From the NCBI GenBank assembly GCA_937897645.1, contig CALCNV010000159.1, positions 1 through 64,000 of the forward strand: a stretch of DNA of 64,000 bases, read 5' to 3'. Below the pieces are notes generated by a model. It worked only from the letters and a program-made list of their open reading frames with translations. It was not told the origin of the DNA and made no database searches. The DNA is from an uncultured Lysobacteraceae bacterium. GTDB lineage: Bacteria > Pseudomonadota > Gammaproteobacteria > Xanthomonadales > Xanthomonadaceae. Below are positions 1 to 9,023 of this stretch, one piece after another (position 1 is the first letter of the stretch; every line of letters begins with the position of its first letter). The translations under genes were made by a program, and so were the position numbers.

Positions 1-712
1 GTGCGAAATGCAGGTCGTGGGCGATGCGGTCGCGGTAGGTGACCAGCTGGAACGGACCGAATTCGGTGTCGATGTCGCGCGCATCGATGCGCTCGACGGT
101 GTGCTCGGTCGACAGCCGGTAGGCGATCAGGTCGGCGATCGAGCCCATCTTCAGCCCATGCTCGCGCGCGAACACTTCCAGCTGCGGGCGCCGCGCCATG
201 CTGCCGTCAGGATTCAGCACTTCCACCAGCACGCCGGCCGGCTCCAGCCCCGCGAGCAGCGGCAGGTCGCTGGCCGCCTCGGTGTGGCCGGCGCGCGTGA
301 GTACGCCGCCGGGCTGTGCGATCAACGGGAAGATATGGCCCGGCTGGCTGAGATCGCTGGGCTTCGCGTCCGGCCGCACCGCCGTGCGCACCGTATGCGC
401 GCGGTCGTAGGCGGAAATGCCGGTAGTGACCCCTTCGGCCGCTTCGATGCTGACCGTGAAATTGGTATGGAACTGCGCGGTGTTGGTCTGCACCATCGGC
501 GCCAGCCCGAGCTGCGTGCAACGTTCGCGGGTCAGCGACAGGCAGACGAGGCCACGCGCGTGCGTGACCATGAAGTTGATGTCGGAGGGCTTGACCAGTT
601 CGGCAGCCATGATCAGGTCGCCCTCGTTCTCGCGATCCTCGTCATCGACGATCACGACCATGCGGCCGTTGCGGATTTCTTCGAGGAGTTCGGGGATTGG
701 GGAAAAAGACAT
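1..712 (-). CDS. ribB: RibBA-type 3,4-dihydroxy-2-butanone-4-phosphate synthase (3' end outside window)
   Basis: Riboflavin pathway enzyme that makes 3,4-dihydroxy-2-butanone 4-phosphate from ribulose 5-phosphate in the cytoplasm. Reading down from the ATG at 712, 237 residues are visible. The acidic active-site segment DDEDRENEGDL lies at residues 23-33, TTGISAYDR at 96-104 and HTEAASDL at 143-150, all hallmarks of the RibB fold. The last visible residues (about 218-228, FGPFQLVTYRD) look like the opening of a GTP cyclohydrolase II (RibA) domain. The gene is therefore probably a ribBA fusion, but the RibA half lies outside the window, so its integrity is unknown. It is the third rib gene of the minus-strand cluster and is separated from ribE by a 96-bp composite palindrome at 745-840. 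Confidence 0.93.
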   Translation of the reverse strand, partial: MSFSPIPELLEEIRNGRMVVIVDDEDRENEGDLIMAAELVKPSDINFMVTHARGLVCLSLTRERCTQLGLAPMVQTNTAQFHTNFTVSIEAAEGVTTGISAYDRAHTVRTAVRPDAKPSDLSQPGHIFPLIAQPGGVLTRAGHTEAASDLPLLAGLEPAGVLVEVLNPDGSMARRPQLEVFAREHGLKMGSIADLIAYRLSTEHTVERIDARDIDTEFGPFQLVTYRDRIAHDLHFA

Positions 713-744
713 CAGTTCAATACTCGAATGGCAGAAAATAAATC

Positions 745-840
745 GTCATCCCAGCGAACGCTGAGATCCACTTTGACTTTGCTCTTGATCGCGGCTTCAA
801 AGCGAAGATCAAGATGGATCCCAGCGTTCGCTGGGATGAC
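745..840. repeat. Composite inverted repeat, family B, copy 1
   Basis: Two inverted arms, each starting GTCATCCCAGCG and carrying its own small palindrome CCAGCGAACGCTGG, flank a less conserved AT-richer centre containing gatc-type motifs. Closely similar copies occur at 2738-2833, 21576-21673 and 36027-36127. This copy has one mismatch in the left arm (ctgagatcc in place of ctgggatcc). It fills the ribE-ribBA gap and could form a long hairpin in the mRNA. Confidence 0.85.
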
Positions 841-876
841 GTCACTAGGAATAATTGCGGCGATAACAAGCCGCGA

Positions 877-1470
877 TCAACGCGCCTGCAACAACCGCTC
901 CACATACCGCGCCAACAGATCAATCTCCAGGTTCACCGCATCACCGACCGCAGTCTGCGCAAACGCGGTATGCGCGACGGTGTGCGGGATCAGCGCGACT
1001 TCGAATCCTTCGATGTCCACTGCATTGACGGTGAGGCTGACGCCGTCCACGCAGATCGAACCCTTCTTCGCGATGTAGCGCGACAAAGTCGTCGGCACGG
1101 CGAAACGCCAGCGCTGCGCACGCGCATCGTGCTGGATGTCGAGGACCGTGCCGACACCGTCCACGTGCCCACTGACCAGGTGTCCGCCCAAGCGATCGGT
1201 CGGTCGCATCGCACGTTCGAGGTTCACGACCGAACCGTGAGCGAGTCCACCTAGCGTGGTGAGCGACAGGGTTTCGTTGGAGGCGTCGGCTTCGAAACGG
1301 GTCGCGCTGAAAGCGACCACGGTCAGGCACACGCCGTTGACGGCGATGCTCTCGCCCAAACGCACGTCGATGAAAGGCAGGCTGCCTACGTCGATGCCCA
1401 GGCGTGCGTCGCCCCCACGCATGTCCATGCTGGCCAGCATGCCGACGCCTTCAATGATTCCGGTGAACAT
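877..1470 (-). CDS. ribE: Riboflavin synthase alpha subunit
   Basis: Catalyses dismutation of two 6,7-dimethyl-8-ribityllumazine molecules into riboflavin plus the pyrimidinedione precursor. The 197-residue product has the typical two-barrel layout. It opens with MFTGIIEGVG and carries the internal repeat of the barrel signature (HLVSGHVDGVG near residue 98), giving N- and C-terminal lumazine-binding halves. The ATG at 1470 was chosen because it gives the canonical MFTGIIE start; a longer open frame reaches back into the riboswitch. The gene lies directly downstream of an FMN riboswitch and terminator, so repression by FMN is expected. ribBA follows downstream. Confidence 0.97.
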   Translation of the reverse strand: MFTGIIEGVGMLASMDMRGGDARLGIDVGSLPFIDVRLGESIAVNGVCLTVVAFSATRFEADASNETLSLTTLGGLAHGSVVNLERAMRPTDRLGGHLVSGHVDGVGTVLDIQHDARAQRWRFAVPTTLSRYIAKKGSICVDGVSLTVNAVDIEGFEVALIPHTVAHTAFAQTAVGDAVNLEIDLLARYVERLLQAR

Positions 1471-1565
1471 CAGCGCAGTTCCGCGAGACGGATGACTGCG
1501 ATTTTTCGTGCTGATATGTAGATGGAGTTGATGGACATGAAACGTTTCCCGCGTTGAAGAATGCG

Positions 1566-1584
1566 AAAAACGCCCACAGGGCGT
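1566..1584 (-). terminator. Rho-independent terminator in the ribE leader
   Basis: On the minus strand a stem ACGCCC/GGGCGT with a three-base loop (1570-1584) is followed at once by a run of T (plus-strand aaaaa at 1566-1570). It lies between the FMN aptamer and the ribE start codon. It is therefore the probable expression platform of the riboswitch, ending transcription when FMN is bound. Confidence 0.8.
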
Positions 1585-1619
1585 GCACCAGCACGCGACC
1601 ACGCGGCCGCGCACTGGAC

Positions 1620-1776
1620 TGTCTTCTTTCATCCGGACTATGACCGTCGGCTCCGGCATTGGACCGGATCTGCTGACCTTCCGGCCAAGGCCGGAAGCGC
1701 TCGCGGGCTTGCCTGCCGCGCTTTCAGCGCCGAAGGCCTACCGCCGGTGGGGAGTTGCACCCCGCCCTGAAGACGT
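1620..1776 (-). ncRNA. FMN riboswitch (RFN element)
   Basis: Reading the minus strand from about 1776 down to 1620, the sequence shows RFN-element landmarks in order: cgtcttcagggcggggtgc, aactccccaccggcggta, a middle agcccgcgagcg, then ggtcagcagatccggt and the 3' closing strand ending in gatgaaagaaga. The 5' and 3' ends pair to close the P1 helix. The aptamer precedes ribE by about 150 bases, with a terminator hairpin in between. RFN elements bind FMN and switch off riboflavin genes, so the ribE-ribBA transcript is inferred to be under product feedback. Confidence 0.95.
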
Positions 1777-1857
1777 TACGTGTGTGCCGGCGAGCCGGCG
1801 CGTGGATTCTAGCATCGGGGGCAAAAAGGACGCCAAAACGCAGCGTTCCACCGCTTT

Positions 1858-1938
1858 TGTAGGAGCGCCCCATGGGCGCGAGCTTTTGATTTCGCCGCGC
1901 GATGCTCTAAAAGCTCGCGCCCATGGGGCGCTCCTACA
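1858..1938. repeat. REP-type inverted pair, family A, copy 1
   Basis: Two inverted arms (tgtaggagcgccccatggg ... cccatggggcgctcctaca), each beginning GTAG and containing a GCGCCC-cat-GGGCGC hairpin, are separated by about 20 bases. Related copies lie at 8935-9013, 9956-10030, 39219-39296 and 53993-54077. Here one arm overlaps the 3' end of the methyltransferase gene and supplies its TAG stop codon. Confidence 0.88.
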
Positions 1939-2695
1939 ACGGCTTTTGGCGCAAATGCAGGATCAGCGGCCAGCGCATGGTGCGCACATCTTCGGCCACG
2001 CCCCAAACGGCCGCCAGAGCATCGGCATGGCGCTCGACCGGATCCTGCCCGGTGGCCGCACGGCAACGTGCGGTGGCGGACAGGCTGCCCAAGTATCCCA
2101 GCAACTGCGGCAGGTTCCATTCGGCCGTCAACCACAGCGCAGGCGCAGGCACCGCGGGAAACGGCCACGCGTAACCGGCATAGCCGGCATCCACCTCGGC
2201 ACGCTCGGGTGGCCAGTAGGGTTCGATCTCGGCACGGAATGCATCCGCCGCAGGCGCCAGGTCATCGGTGAAGACCATGTCCTGGTACGTCCACGCAGCC
2301 AGCACGCCGCCAGGACGCAGTACACGTTCGCATTCAGCGAAAAAGCGGCCGCGGTCGAACCAGTGCAAGGCCTGCGCGACGGCGACCAGGCCGACACTGT
2401 TGTCTGCAAGCGAGGTGGCTTCGCCCGGTTCCACCCCAACTTGCACGTTGCTCGTCCCGGCAGCATGGGCCCAGTGTTGCTGGATCTGCGCTGCGCTGGG
2501 ATCGGTGGCGAATACCTGCGCGAAGCGCTGGCTCAGTCCATGCGTGGCCTGCCCACTGCCGCAGCCCGGCTCCCATACCCATGCACTGGACGGAACCACG
2601 GCGGTGATGGCATCGAACAATGCCTCGGGGTAGGTCGGTCGCCAGTTTGCGTAGGCACCTGCTACTTGCGAGAAGTGGTCTTTGAAGGTTGTCAT
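1934..2695 (-). CDS. Class I SAM-dependent methyltransferase, substrate unknown
   Basis: A cytoplasmic methyltransferase of the Methyltransf_11 type, about 253 residues. The glycine-rich SAM-binding motif (EPGCGSGQ, residues about 43-50) is followed by a conserved acidic strand end (FATD) and a LHWFD motif near residue 110, typical of UbiE-like or trans-aconitate-methyltransferase-like proteins. The ATG at 2695 is preceded by GGAG at 7-base spacing and is preferred to the overlapping GTG at 2698. The gene sits between ribD and the FMN riboswitch of ribE, where related genomes usually have ribD next to ribE. It is bracketed by a family B repeat upstream and a family A REP downstream, and its TAG stop comes from the REP. 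A role in riboflavin metabolism is not indicated. Confidence 0.85.
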   Translation of the reverse strand: MTTFKDHFSQVAGAYANWRPTYPEALFDAITAVVPSSAWVWEPGCGSGQATHGLSQRFAQVFATDPSAAQIQQHWAHAAGTSNVQVGVEPGEATSLADNSVGLVAVAQALHWFDRGRFFAECERVLRPGGVLAAWTYQDMVFTDDLAPAADAFRAEIEPYWPPERAEVDAGYAGYAWPFPAVPAPALWLTAEWNLPQLLGYLGSLSATARCRAATGQDPVERHADALAAVWGVAEDVRTMRWPLILHLRQKPL

Positions 2696-2737
2696 CACAC
2701 AGCTCCAGCATCACCGCGACTAACAATACTCACTGAC

Positions 2738-2833
2738 GTCATCCCAGCGAACGCTGGGATCCATTTTGATCTTGATCTTGCATTCATCAGCAAGAGCAAA
2801 GTCAAAATGGATCCCAGCATTCGCTGGGATGAC
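2738..2833. repeat. Composite inverted repeat, family B, copy 2
   Basis: Arms gtcatcccagcgaacgctgg and its inverse flank a centre with cattttgatcttgatcttg on one side and its approximate complement on the other, so nearly the whole element can fold into one long hairpin. It lies between ribD and the methyltransferase gene. Confidence 0.88.
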
Positions 2834-2882
2834 GATACGTTTTGGTATTGTTTGAGTGAATATGAGCGTGTGGCTACGCCGC

Positions 2883-3977
2883 TCATATCTTTACCGGCTG
2901 CAACAGCAACCGCTGATCCTCGCCCATCGCGCGCGCATCAACGACCTTGAGCTGCGCGCGCTGCGCCATCGCATCAATGCCAAGTCCCGCGAACAAAGGG
3001 CGCGCACGCTCGCCAAGCAAGACCGGCGCTACATACAGCAGCACTTCATCGGCCAATCCCGCCGCGAGGAATGCACCCGCCAGCGTGGCGCCCGCCTCGA
3101 CCTGCACTTCGTTGATATCGCGTGCGGCCAGCAGCGCGAGCACGGCGTGCAGGTCGAAGCGTCCAGCGGTGACGGCAACCGCTGCACGCTCCACATCGAT
3201 ATCACGCGGCGGCTTCGCATCCGGCGCATGCAGGTACAAGGTCGGTGCCGAAGCATCCCGTATCTTGCCGCGCGCGATCGTGGCCAAGCCCGGGTCCAGC
3301 ACCACGCGCAGCGGCGGCACGAATGGCGTGTCGTCACCCAGGCGAACCGTGAGTGATGGATCATCGATCAGCACGGTGTTCGCGCCAGTGAGGATCGCGC
3401 CGGCACGCGCACGCCACTTCTGCACGTCCTGGCGCGAAGGTTCGCCGGTGATCCATTTCGATTCACCACTGGCCATCGCGGTGCGCCCGTCCAGGCTGGT
3501 GCCCAGCTTGATGCGCACCCAGGGACGACCGCGCTCCACCCGCGACAGGAAGCCACGATTGAGTTGGCGCGCCTGCACTTCCATCAACCCTGATTCGACC
3601 GTGATGCCCGCGGCGCGTAGTTTGTCGAAACCCGCGCCATCCACCTGCGGGAACGGATCGCGCATGGCCGCGACGACACGCGTGATGCCTGCGGCAATCA
3701 GTGCGTCGGCGCACGGGCCGGTACGGCCGGTGTGCGCGCACGGCTCCAGCGTCACGTAGGCGGTCGCGCCATACGCGCGCCCACCCGCCGCCTGCAGCGC
3801 CAGCACTTCGGCATGTGCTTCACCGGCGCGCTGGTGGAAGCCTTCGCCAACCACTTCGTCGCCAAGCGCGATCACGCAGCCGACCATCGGATTGGGCTTG
3901 GTGGTGTAGGCACCGCGTTCGGCCAAGCGCAGGGCGCGGGCCATATGCAGATGGTCGGTGGCGATGAATGCAGTCAT
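2883..3977 (-). CDS. ribD: Bifunctional diaminohydroxyphosphoribosylaminopyrimidine deaminase / 5-amino-6-(5-phosphoribosylamino)uracil reductase
   Basis: Catalyses the second and third steps of riboflavin synthesis from GTP. The 364-residue protein has an N-terminal cytidine-deaminase-like domain with the zinc ligands HAE (residues 55-57) and C80/C89 in PCAHTGRTGPC. A C-terminal NADPH-dependent reductase domain (about 146-364) contains RPWVRIKLGTSLDGRTA and the TGANTVLIDDP stretch. The ATG at 3977 gives the usual short N-terminus (MTAFIATDHLHMARAL); a longer open frame exists upstream but has no family similarity. It follows nrdR in the same direction, separated by a palindromic repeat at 4054-4159. 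Confidence 0.97.
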   Translation of the reverse strand: MTAFIATDHLHMARALRLAERGAYTTKPNPMVGCVIALGDEVVGEGFHQRAGEAHAEVLALQAAGGRAYGATAYVTLEPCAHTGRTGPCADALIAAGITRVVAAMRDPFPQVDGAGFDKLRAAGITVESGLMEVQARQLNRGFLSRVERGRPWVRIKLGTSLDGRTAMASGESKWITGEPSRQDVQKWRARAGAILTGANTVLIDDPSLTVRLGDDTPFVPPLRVVLDPGLATIARGKIRDASAPTLYLHAPDAKPPRDIDVERAAVAVTAGRFDLHAVLALLAARDINEVQVEAGATLAGAFLAAGLADEVLLYVAPVLLGERARPLFAGLGIDAMAQRAQLKVVDARAMGEDQRLLLQPVKI

Positions 3978-4053
3978 ATGTATCCGCTTCTTAGCCCAAC
4001 TTTTGGAAAGAGGAGCATACAAAGATGCAACTCGCAAATTTGCGCAATAAAAA

Positions 4054-4159
4054 CCGTTCGTGGTGAGCCTTTCGAACCACGCTCTTGGCGTTCACTTGCA
4101 GATTGCGTCGCCTGATGAATACGGCGAAAAGCGTGGTTCGACAGGCTCAGCACGAACGG
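4054..4159. repeat. Paired inverted repeat between nrdR and ribD
   Basis: Arms ccgttcgtggtgagccttt and aggctcagcacgaacgg are inverted and enclose inner arms cgaaccacgc/gcgtggttcg. The whole 106-bp unit can form a branched hairpin. It resembles the widespread intergenic CGTTCGTGCTGAGCCTGTCGAA type of repeat. Only one copy was seen in this window. Confidence 0.75.
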
Positions 4160-4179
4160 ATTTCTTCTTTCTGAGACTT

Positions 4180-4704
4180 CTAACGCTTCTTGTTCTTGTC
4201 GATCGGCACCACGTCAGCGCCCAGCAGCGGCAACTGGCCGCTGGCGGTGGGCAGGTCGCGCTCCAGTTTCTCGATTTCCTCGCGGAAGTCGGCAACGTCC
4301 TCGAAGCTGCGGTACACCGAGGCGAAGCGCACGTAGCCCACATGGTCCAACTTGCGCAGCTCCGTCATCACCAGCTCGCCGATCTTGCGCGACACGATTT
4401 CACGTTCACCGCTCATGCGGATCTGATGGATGACCGCACGCACGGCGGATTCGATCTGTTCTTCCGACACCGGACGCTTCTGCAAGGCACGATCAAAACC
4501 CACGCGCAGCTTGCGCGCATCGAAAGTATCGCGCCGGCCGTCACCTTTTATGACAGTGGGCAGCTTGATTTCGATGTTTTCCAGCGTGCTGAACCGCTCG
4601 CCACAGGCCTCGCACTCACGACGGCGGCGAATGGTCGCGCCATCTTCGGAAACGCGCGAATCAATCACGCGGGTGTCTGTGTGTTGGCAGAAGGGGCAGT
4701 GCAT
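4180..4704 (-). CDS. nrdR: Transcriptional repressor NrdR
   Basis: Nucleotide-sensing repressor of ribonucleotide reductase genes. The 174-residue protein starts MHCPFCQHTDTRVIDSR, with a zinc ribbon formed by C3/C6 and C31/C34. An ATP-cone domain follows (about 47-137) containing LPTVIKGDGRRDTFDARKL. The C-terminus is a lysine-rich tail. Its ATG overlaps the stop of the upstream small periplasmic-protein gene by one base (TGATG), suggesting translational coupling. The glyA-nrdR-ribD order is typical of this bacterial group. Confidence 0.97.
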   Translation of the reverse strand: MHCPFCQHTDTRVIDSRVSEDGATIRRRRECEACGERFSTLENIEIKLPTVIKGDGRRDTFDARKLRVGFDRALQKRPVSEEQIESAVRAVIHQIRMSGEREIVSRKIGELVMTELRKLDHVGYVRFASVYRSFEDVADFREEIEKLERDLPTASGQLPLLGADVVPIDKNKKR

Positions 4705-5210
4705 CAGGGGTTATAGGCGAAGGGAAGCAGCACCGTGCTTCGTACTGGAACGCCGTCGCATAAACGCGGCGTAAAGGAAATGGTTTTGACTGTAGTCAAG
4801 GTGGCCGCTGCAAATGCCACATCGGTGGCGCATACAGGGTAGGCCAACGAAATCGATCCATCCTGGTCCAATTGCAACAACAGGTGAGTGGCGCCAACAA
4901 GATGCTCCCCACCGGCATCTCGAGGATATGAAGCATTGGGAGGTGTCGATTTTTTTTTCGGCTCCTCGCAGACCGCGGCAGCGGATCCTTCGTTCCATGA
5001 AGTTTTCAAAGCGACAAGCATGTCTTTGGACATCAGCTGCAATGAACCGTCAGTGCACAGGCCGGTGTCTCGGTCATAATATGCGCTCTTCATTGTCGCC
5101 GTGGGCTCGCCGTCGCCATTTCTCAAGCGCGCTGACTTTTCCGATGCCGTTGCTACGGCACTTGAAATCAAGGCTAGTAAGGCAATTGGAATAAGTTGCA
5201 AGCCGTGCAT
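4704..5210 (-). CDS. Small exported protein with TonB C-terminal-like domain
   Basis: 168 residues. An N-terminal signal peptide (hydrophobic LQLIPIALLALISSAVATA, cleavage probably after ATA) predicts a periplasmic protein. The C-terminal about 75 residues contain a ...SFTPRLCDGVPVRSTVLLPF pattern that resembles the TonB/energy-transducer C-terminal fold, but no TonB proline-rich linker or inner-membrane anchor is visible, so it is not a normal TonB. The start at 5210 (nine bases after the glyA stop, with GAGG upstream) is preferred to an ATG at 5246 that lies inside glyA. It is sandwiched between glyA and nrdR with a one-base overlap to nrdR. Function is not known. Confidence 0.75.
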   Translation of the reverse strand: MHGLQLIPIALLALISSAVATASEKSARLRNGDGEPTATMKSAYYDRDTGLCTDGSLQLMSKDMLVALKTSWNEGSAAAVCEEPKKKSTPPNASYPRDAGGEHLVGATHLLLQLDQDGSISLAYPVCATDVAFAAATLTTVKTISFTPRLCDGVPVRSTVLLPFAYNP

Positions 5211-5218
5211 AGACAGCC

Positions 5219-6472
5219 TCAGCCGTACACCGGAAACTTCGCGCACTGCTTCTCGACATTCTCACGCACGCCCGCAATAACCTGGTCGTCATTCGGCGCG
5301 TCCAGCACATCGCAGATCCAGTTCGCCAGCGCCACGCAATCCGGTTCCAGGTAACCACGCGTCGTCACTGCCGGCGTGCCCAGGCGCAGGCCCGAGGTCA
5401 CGAAGGGCGAGCGCGGGTCGTTGGGTACCGAGTTCTTGTTGACGGTGATGTGCGCCTTGCCAAGCGCGGCTTCCGCGTCCTTGCCGCTGACGTCCTTGCC
5501 GATCATGTCGACCAGCATCAGGTGGTTTTCGGTACCGCCGGATACGATCTTGTAGCCGCGCGAAATAATGGTCTTGGCCATCGCCTGTGCGTTCTTCACC
5601 ACCTGCGTCTGGTAGGCCTTGAATTCCGGCTCCAGCGCTTCCTTGAACGCAACCGCCTTGGCCGCGATGACGTGCATCAACGGGCCGCCCTGGATGCCGG
5701 GGAAGACGATGCTCTGCAGCTTCTTCTCGATGTCTTCGCCCGCACCCTTGGCGACGATGATGCCGCCACGCGGACCGCGCAGGGTCTTGTGCGTGGTGGA
5801 CGTGACCACGTGCGCGTGCTCGATGGGGCTGGGGTACACGCCTGCCGCGATCAGGCCGGCCACGTGCGCCATGTCCACGAAGAAGATCGCGCCCACCTTG
5901 TCGGCGATGGCGCGCATGCGTGCCCAGTCGACGACCTGCGAATACGCGCTGAAACCGCCGATCAGCATCTTCGGCTTGTGTTCCACTGCAAGGCGCTCGA
6001 CTTCGTCGTAATCGATCAGGCCCTGCTCGTTCACGCCGTACTGCACCGCGTTGAACAGCTTGCCGGAAACGTTGACCTTGGCGCCGTGGGTCAGGTGGCC
6101 GCCGTGGGCCAGCGACATGCCCAGGATGGTGTCGCCCGGCTGCAGCAGGGCCAGGAACACGGCCTGGTTGGCCTGCGAGCCCGAATGCGGCTGCACGTTG
6201 GCATAGTCCGCGCCGAACAATTCCTTGACCCGCTCAATCGCCAGCTTTTCGGCGATGTCCACGTATTCGCAACCGCCGTAGTAGCGCTTGCCGGGGTAGC
6301 CCTCGGCGTACTTGTTGGTCAGCTGGCTGCCCTGGGCTTCCATCACCCGCGGACTGCAGTAGTTTTCCGACGCGATCAGCTCTACGTGGTCTTCCTGGCG
6401 GCGGTTCTCGGACGCGATCGCCGCGGCCAGTTCAGGGTCGTAACCTTCGATACGGGCGTTGCGCGGGAACAT
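5219..6472 (-). CDS. glyA: Serine hydroxymethyltransferase
   Basis: PLP enzyme interconverting serine and glycine with tetrahydrofolate, the main source of one-carbon units. The 417-residue length is standard. The PLP lysine is K229 in TSTTHKTLRGPRGG, and the N-terminal SENY and YAEGYPGKRYYGG motifs are intact. The ATG at 6472 gives MFPRNARIEGYDPELAAAI; upstream in-frame sequence belongs to the leader and to a terminator of the neighbouring gene. It is the first gene of the glyA-small protein-nrdR-rib run. Confidence 0.98.
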   Translation of the reverse strand: MFPRNARIEGYDPELAAAIASENRRQEDHVELIASENYCSPRVMEAQGSQLTNKYAEGYPGKRYYGGCEYVDIAEKLAIERVKELFGADYANVQPHSGSQANQAVFLALLQPGDTILGMSLAHGGHLTHGAKVNVSGKLFNAVQYGVNEQGLIDYDEVERLAVEHKPKMLIGGFSAYSQVVDWARMRAIADKVGAIFFVDMAHVAGLIAAGVYPSPIEHAHVVTSTTHKTLRGPRGGIIVAKGAGEDIEKKLQSIVFPGIQGGPLMHVIAAKAVAFKEALEPEFKAYQTQVVKNAQAMAKTIISRGYKIVSGGTENHLMLVDMIGKDVSGKDAEAALGKAHITVNKNSVPNDPRSPFVTSGLRLGTPAVTTRGYLEPDCVALANWICDVLDAPNDDQVIAGVRENVEKQCAKFPVYG

Positions 6473-6530
6473 CGGTGCTCCGAGGGGGCGAATGGGTCGC
6501 CAATTGTAGCCCCCTGCCCCGTGCGCCCAC

Positions 6531-6556
6531 AAAAAAGCGCGCCTTTCGGCGCGCTT
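6531..6556 (-). terminator. Rho-independent terminator downstream of the RcnB-like gene
   Basis: The minus strand reads AAAGCGCGCC-gaaa-GGCGCGCTTTTTT, a 10-bp GC-rich stem with a GNRA-like tetraloop and a T tract. It ends 26 bases after the RcnB-like stop codon and isolates that gene from glyA. Confidence 0.88.
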
Positions 6557-6581
6557 TCGCGGATTTCGCAACCCGGCTAGG

Positions 6582-7064
6582 TCAATTCCTGAGGATCAGG
6601 TCCGTGATGATGCCCGTGGCCAGGGCCACCAGAAGGTAGTCGCCTGCATCACTGCGCCGCCAGTAATAGCCATGCGGCGGGGCCCGCAAGCCATAGCCCC
6701 GATAATCCCGGACCACGTAGGTGGGGCCATAGCCGTTGTCGTAGTAGCGGACGCCACGGGCCCATCGCGGCTGTCCATGGCCGGAGCGGTAGGCAGGTCG
6801 ATACACGGGGTGATAGTCGTTGCGATAGACGGGACGGTAGACCACGCGCGCCGGTGCCGAGCGGTAGTAACGGTCGTCGTGGTCGCGCTTGTCGCCCCGC
6901 CTGCGATCCTCGTAGCGGTCGTCATCCCGATCATCGCGGTCGCGCTGGCTGTAGCGGTCGTGGTCGCGATCATGGCCGCGGCCGTGGTCCTTGGCGATGG
7001 CCGGCGTGGCGGCCAGCGCCGCGACAAATAGAAGCGACAGGGCGGTACTGATGGCGTGGCGCAT
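6582..7064 (-). CDS. RcnB-family periplasmic protein, rich in Arg/Asp/His/Tyr
   Basis: 160 residues with a clear signal peptide (MRHAISTALSLLFVAALAATPAIA). A highly charged Asp/Arg/His low-complexity stretch follows (about residues 25-65). A C-terminal part has the RcnB/DUF-type pattern of repeated tyrosines and APPHGYYWRR near residue 130. RcnB homologues in enterobacteria modulate periplasmic nickel/cobalt, but many relatives in other bacteria are uncharacterised, so a metal role is inference. The ATG at 7064 has AGAGGA upstream and avoids a non-signal-peptide extension. It is divergent from ettA and ends in a strong terminator. Confidence 0.82.
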   Translation of the reverse strand: MRHAISTALSLLFVAALAATPAIAKDHGRGHDRDHDRYSQRDRDDRDDDRYEDRRRGDKRDHDDRYYRSAPARVVYRPVYRNDYHPVYRPAYRSGHGQPRWARGVRYYDNGYGPTYVVRDYRGYGLRAPPHGYYWRRSDAGDYLLVALATGIITDLILRN

Positions 7065-7260
7065 GCTGTAGTCCTCTGGTTCGGGGAAGCCAGGGTCGAA
7101 TATCAACCGGCGGCACTGAACGGTTTCTTGCCCAAGGCGCCTGCCTGGCCCTCCATTAAGACGCCAGCCAGCCAGCCGCAGCCGCTATAATTCGTCCATT
7201 CCTGACTTCTGCCACCGTGCACCCTTGCGCGGGCACGGCAGCGCCCCTCCCGGAGACCCC

Positions 7261-8925
<1,665 letters not shown>

Positions 8926-8934
8926 AAGCAGGAG

Positions 8935-9013
8935 GTAGGAGCGCCCCATGGGCGCGAGCTTTTTGCGTGGTACATACGAAGATCAAGAGCTCGCGCCCAT
9001 GGGGCGCTCCTAC
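8935..9013. repeat. REP-type inverted pair, family A, copy 2
   Basis: Arms gtaggagcgccccatgggcg and its inverse enclose about 28 bases. It lies between the convergent ettA and DUF4239-like genes, where it could act as a bidirectional transcript end. Confidence 0.88.
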
Positions 9014-9023
9014 CGGTCGCGGT

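Noticed and set aside
8..1078. Plus-strand open frame covering ribB and ribE
   Set aside because: The minus-strand frames carry unmistakable RibB and RibE motifs; the plus-strand product is low-complexity and Arg/Gly-rich.
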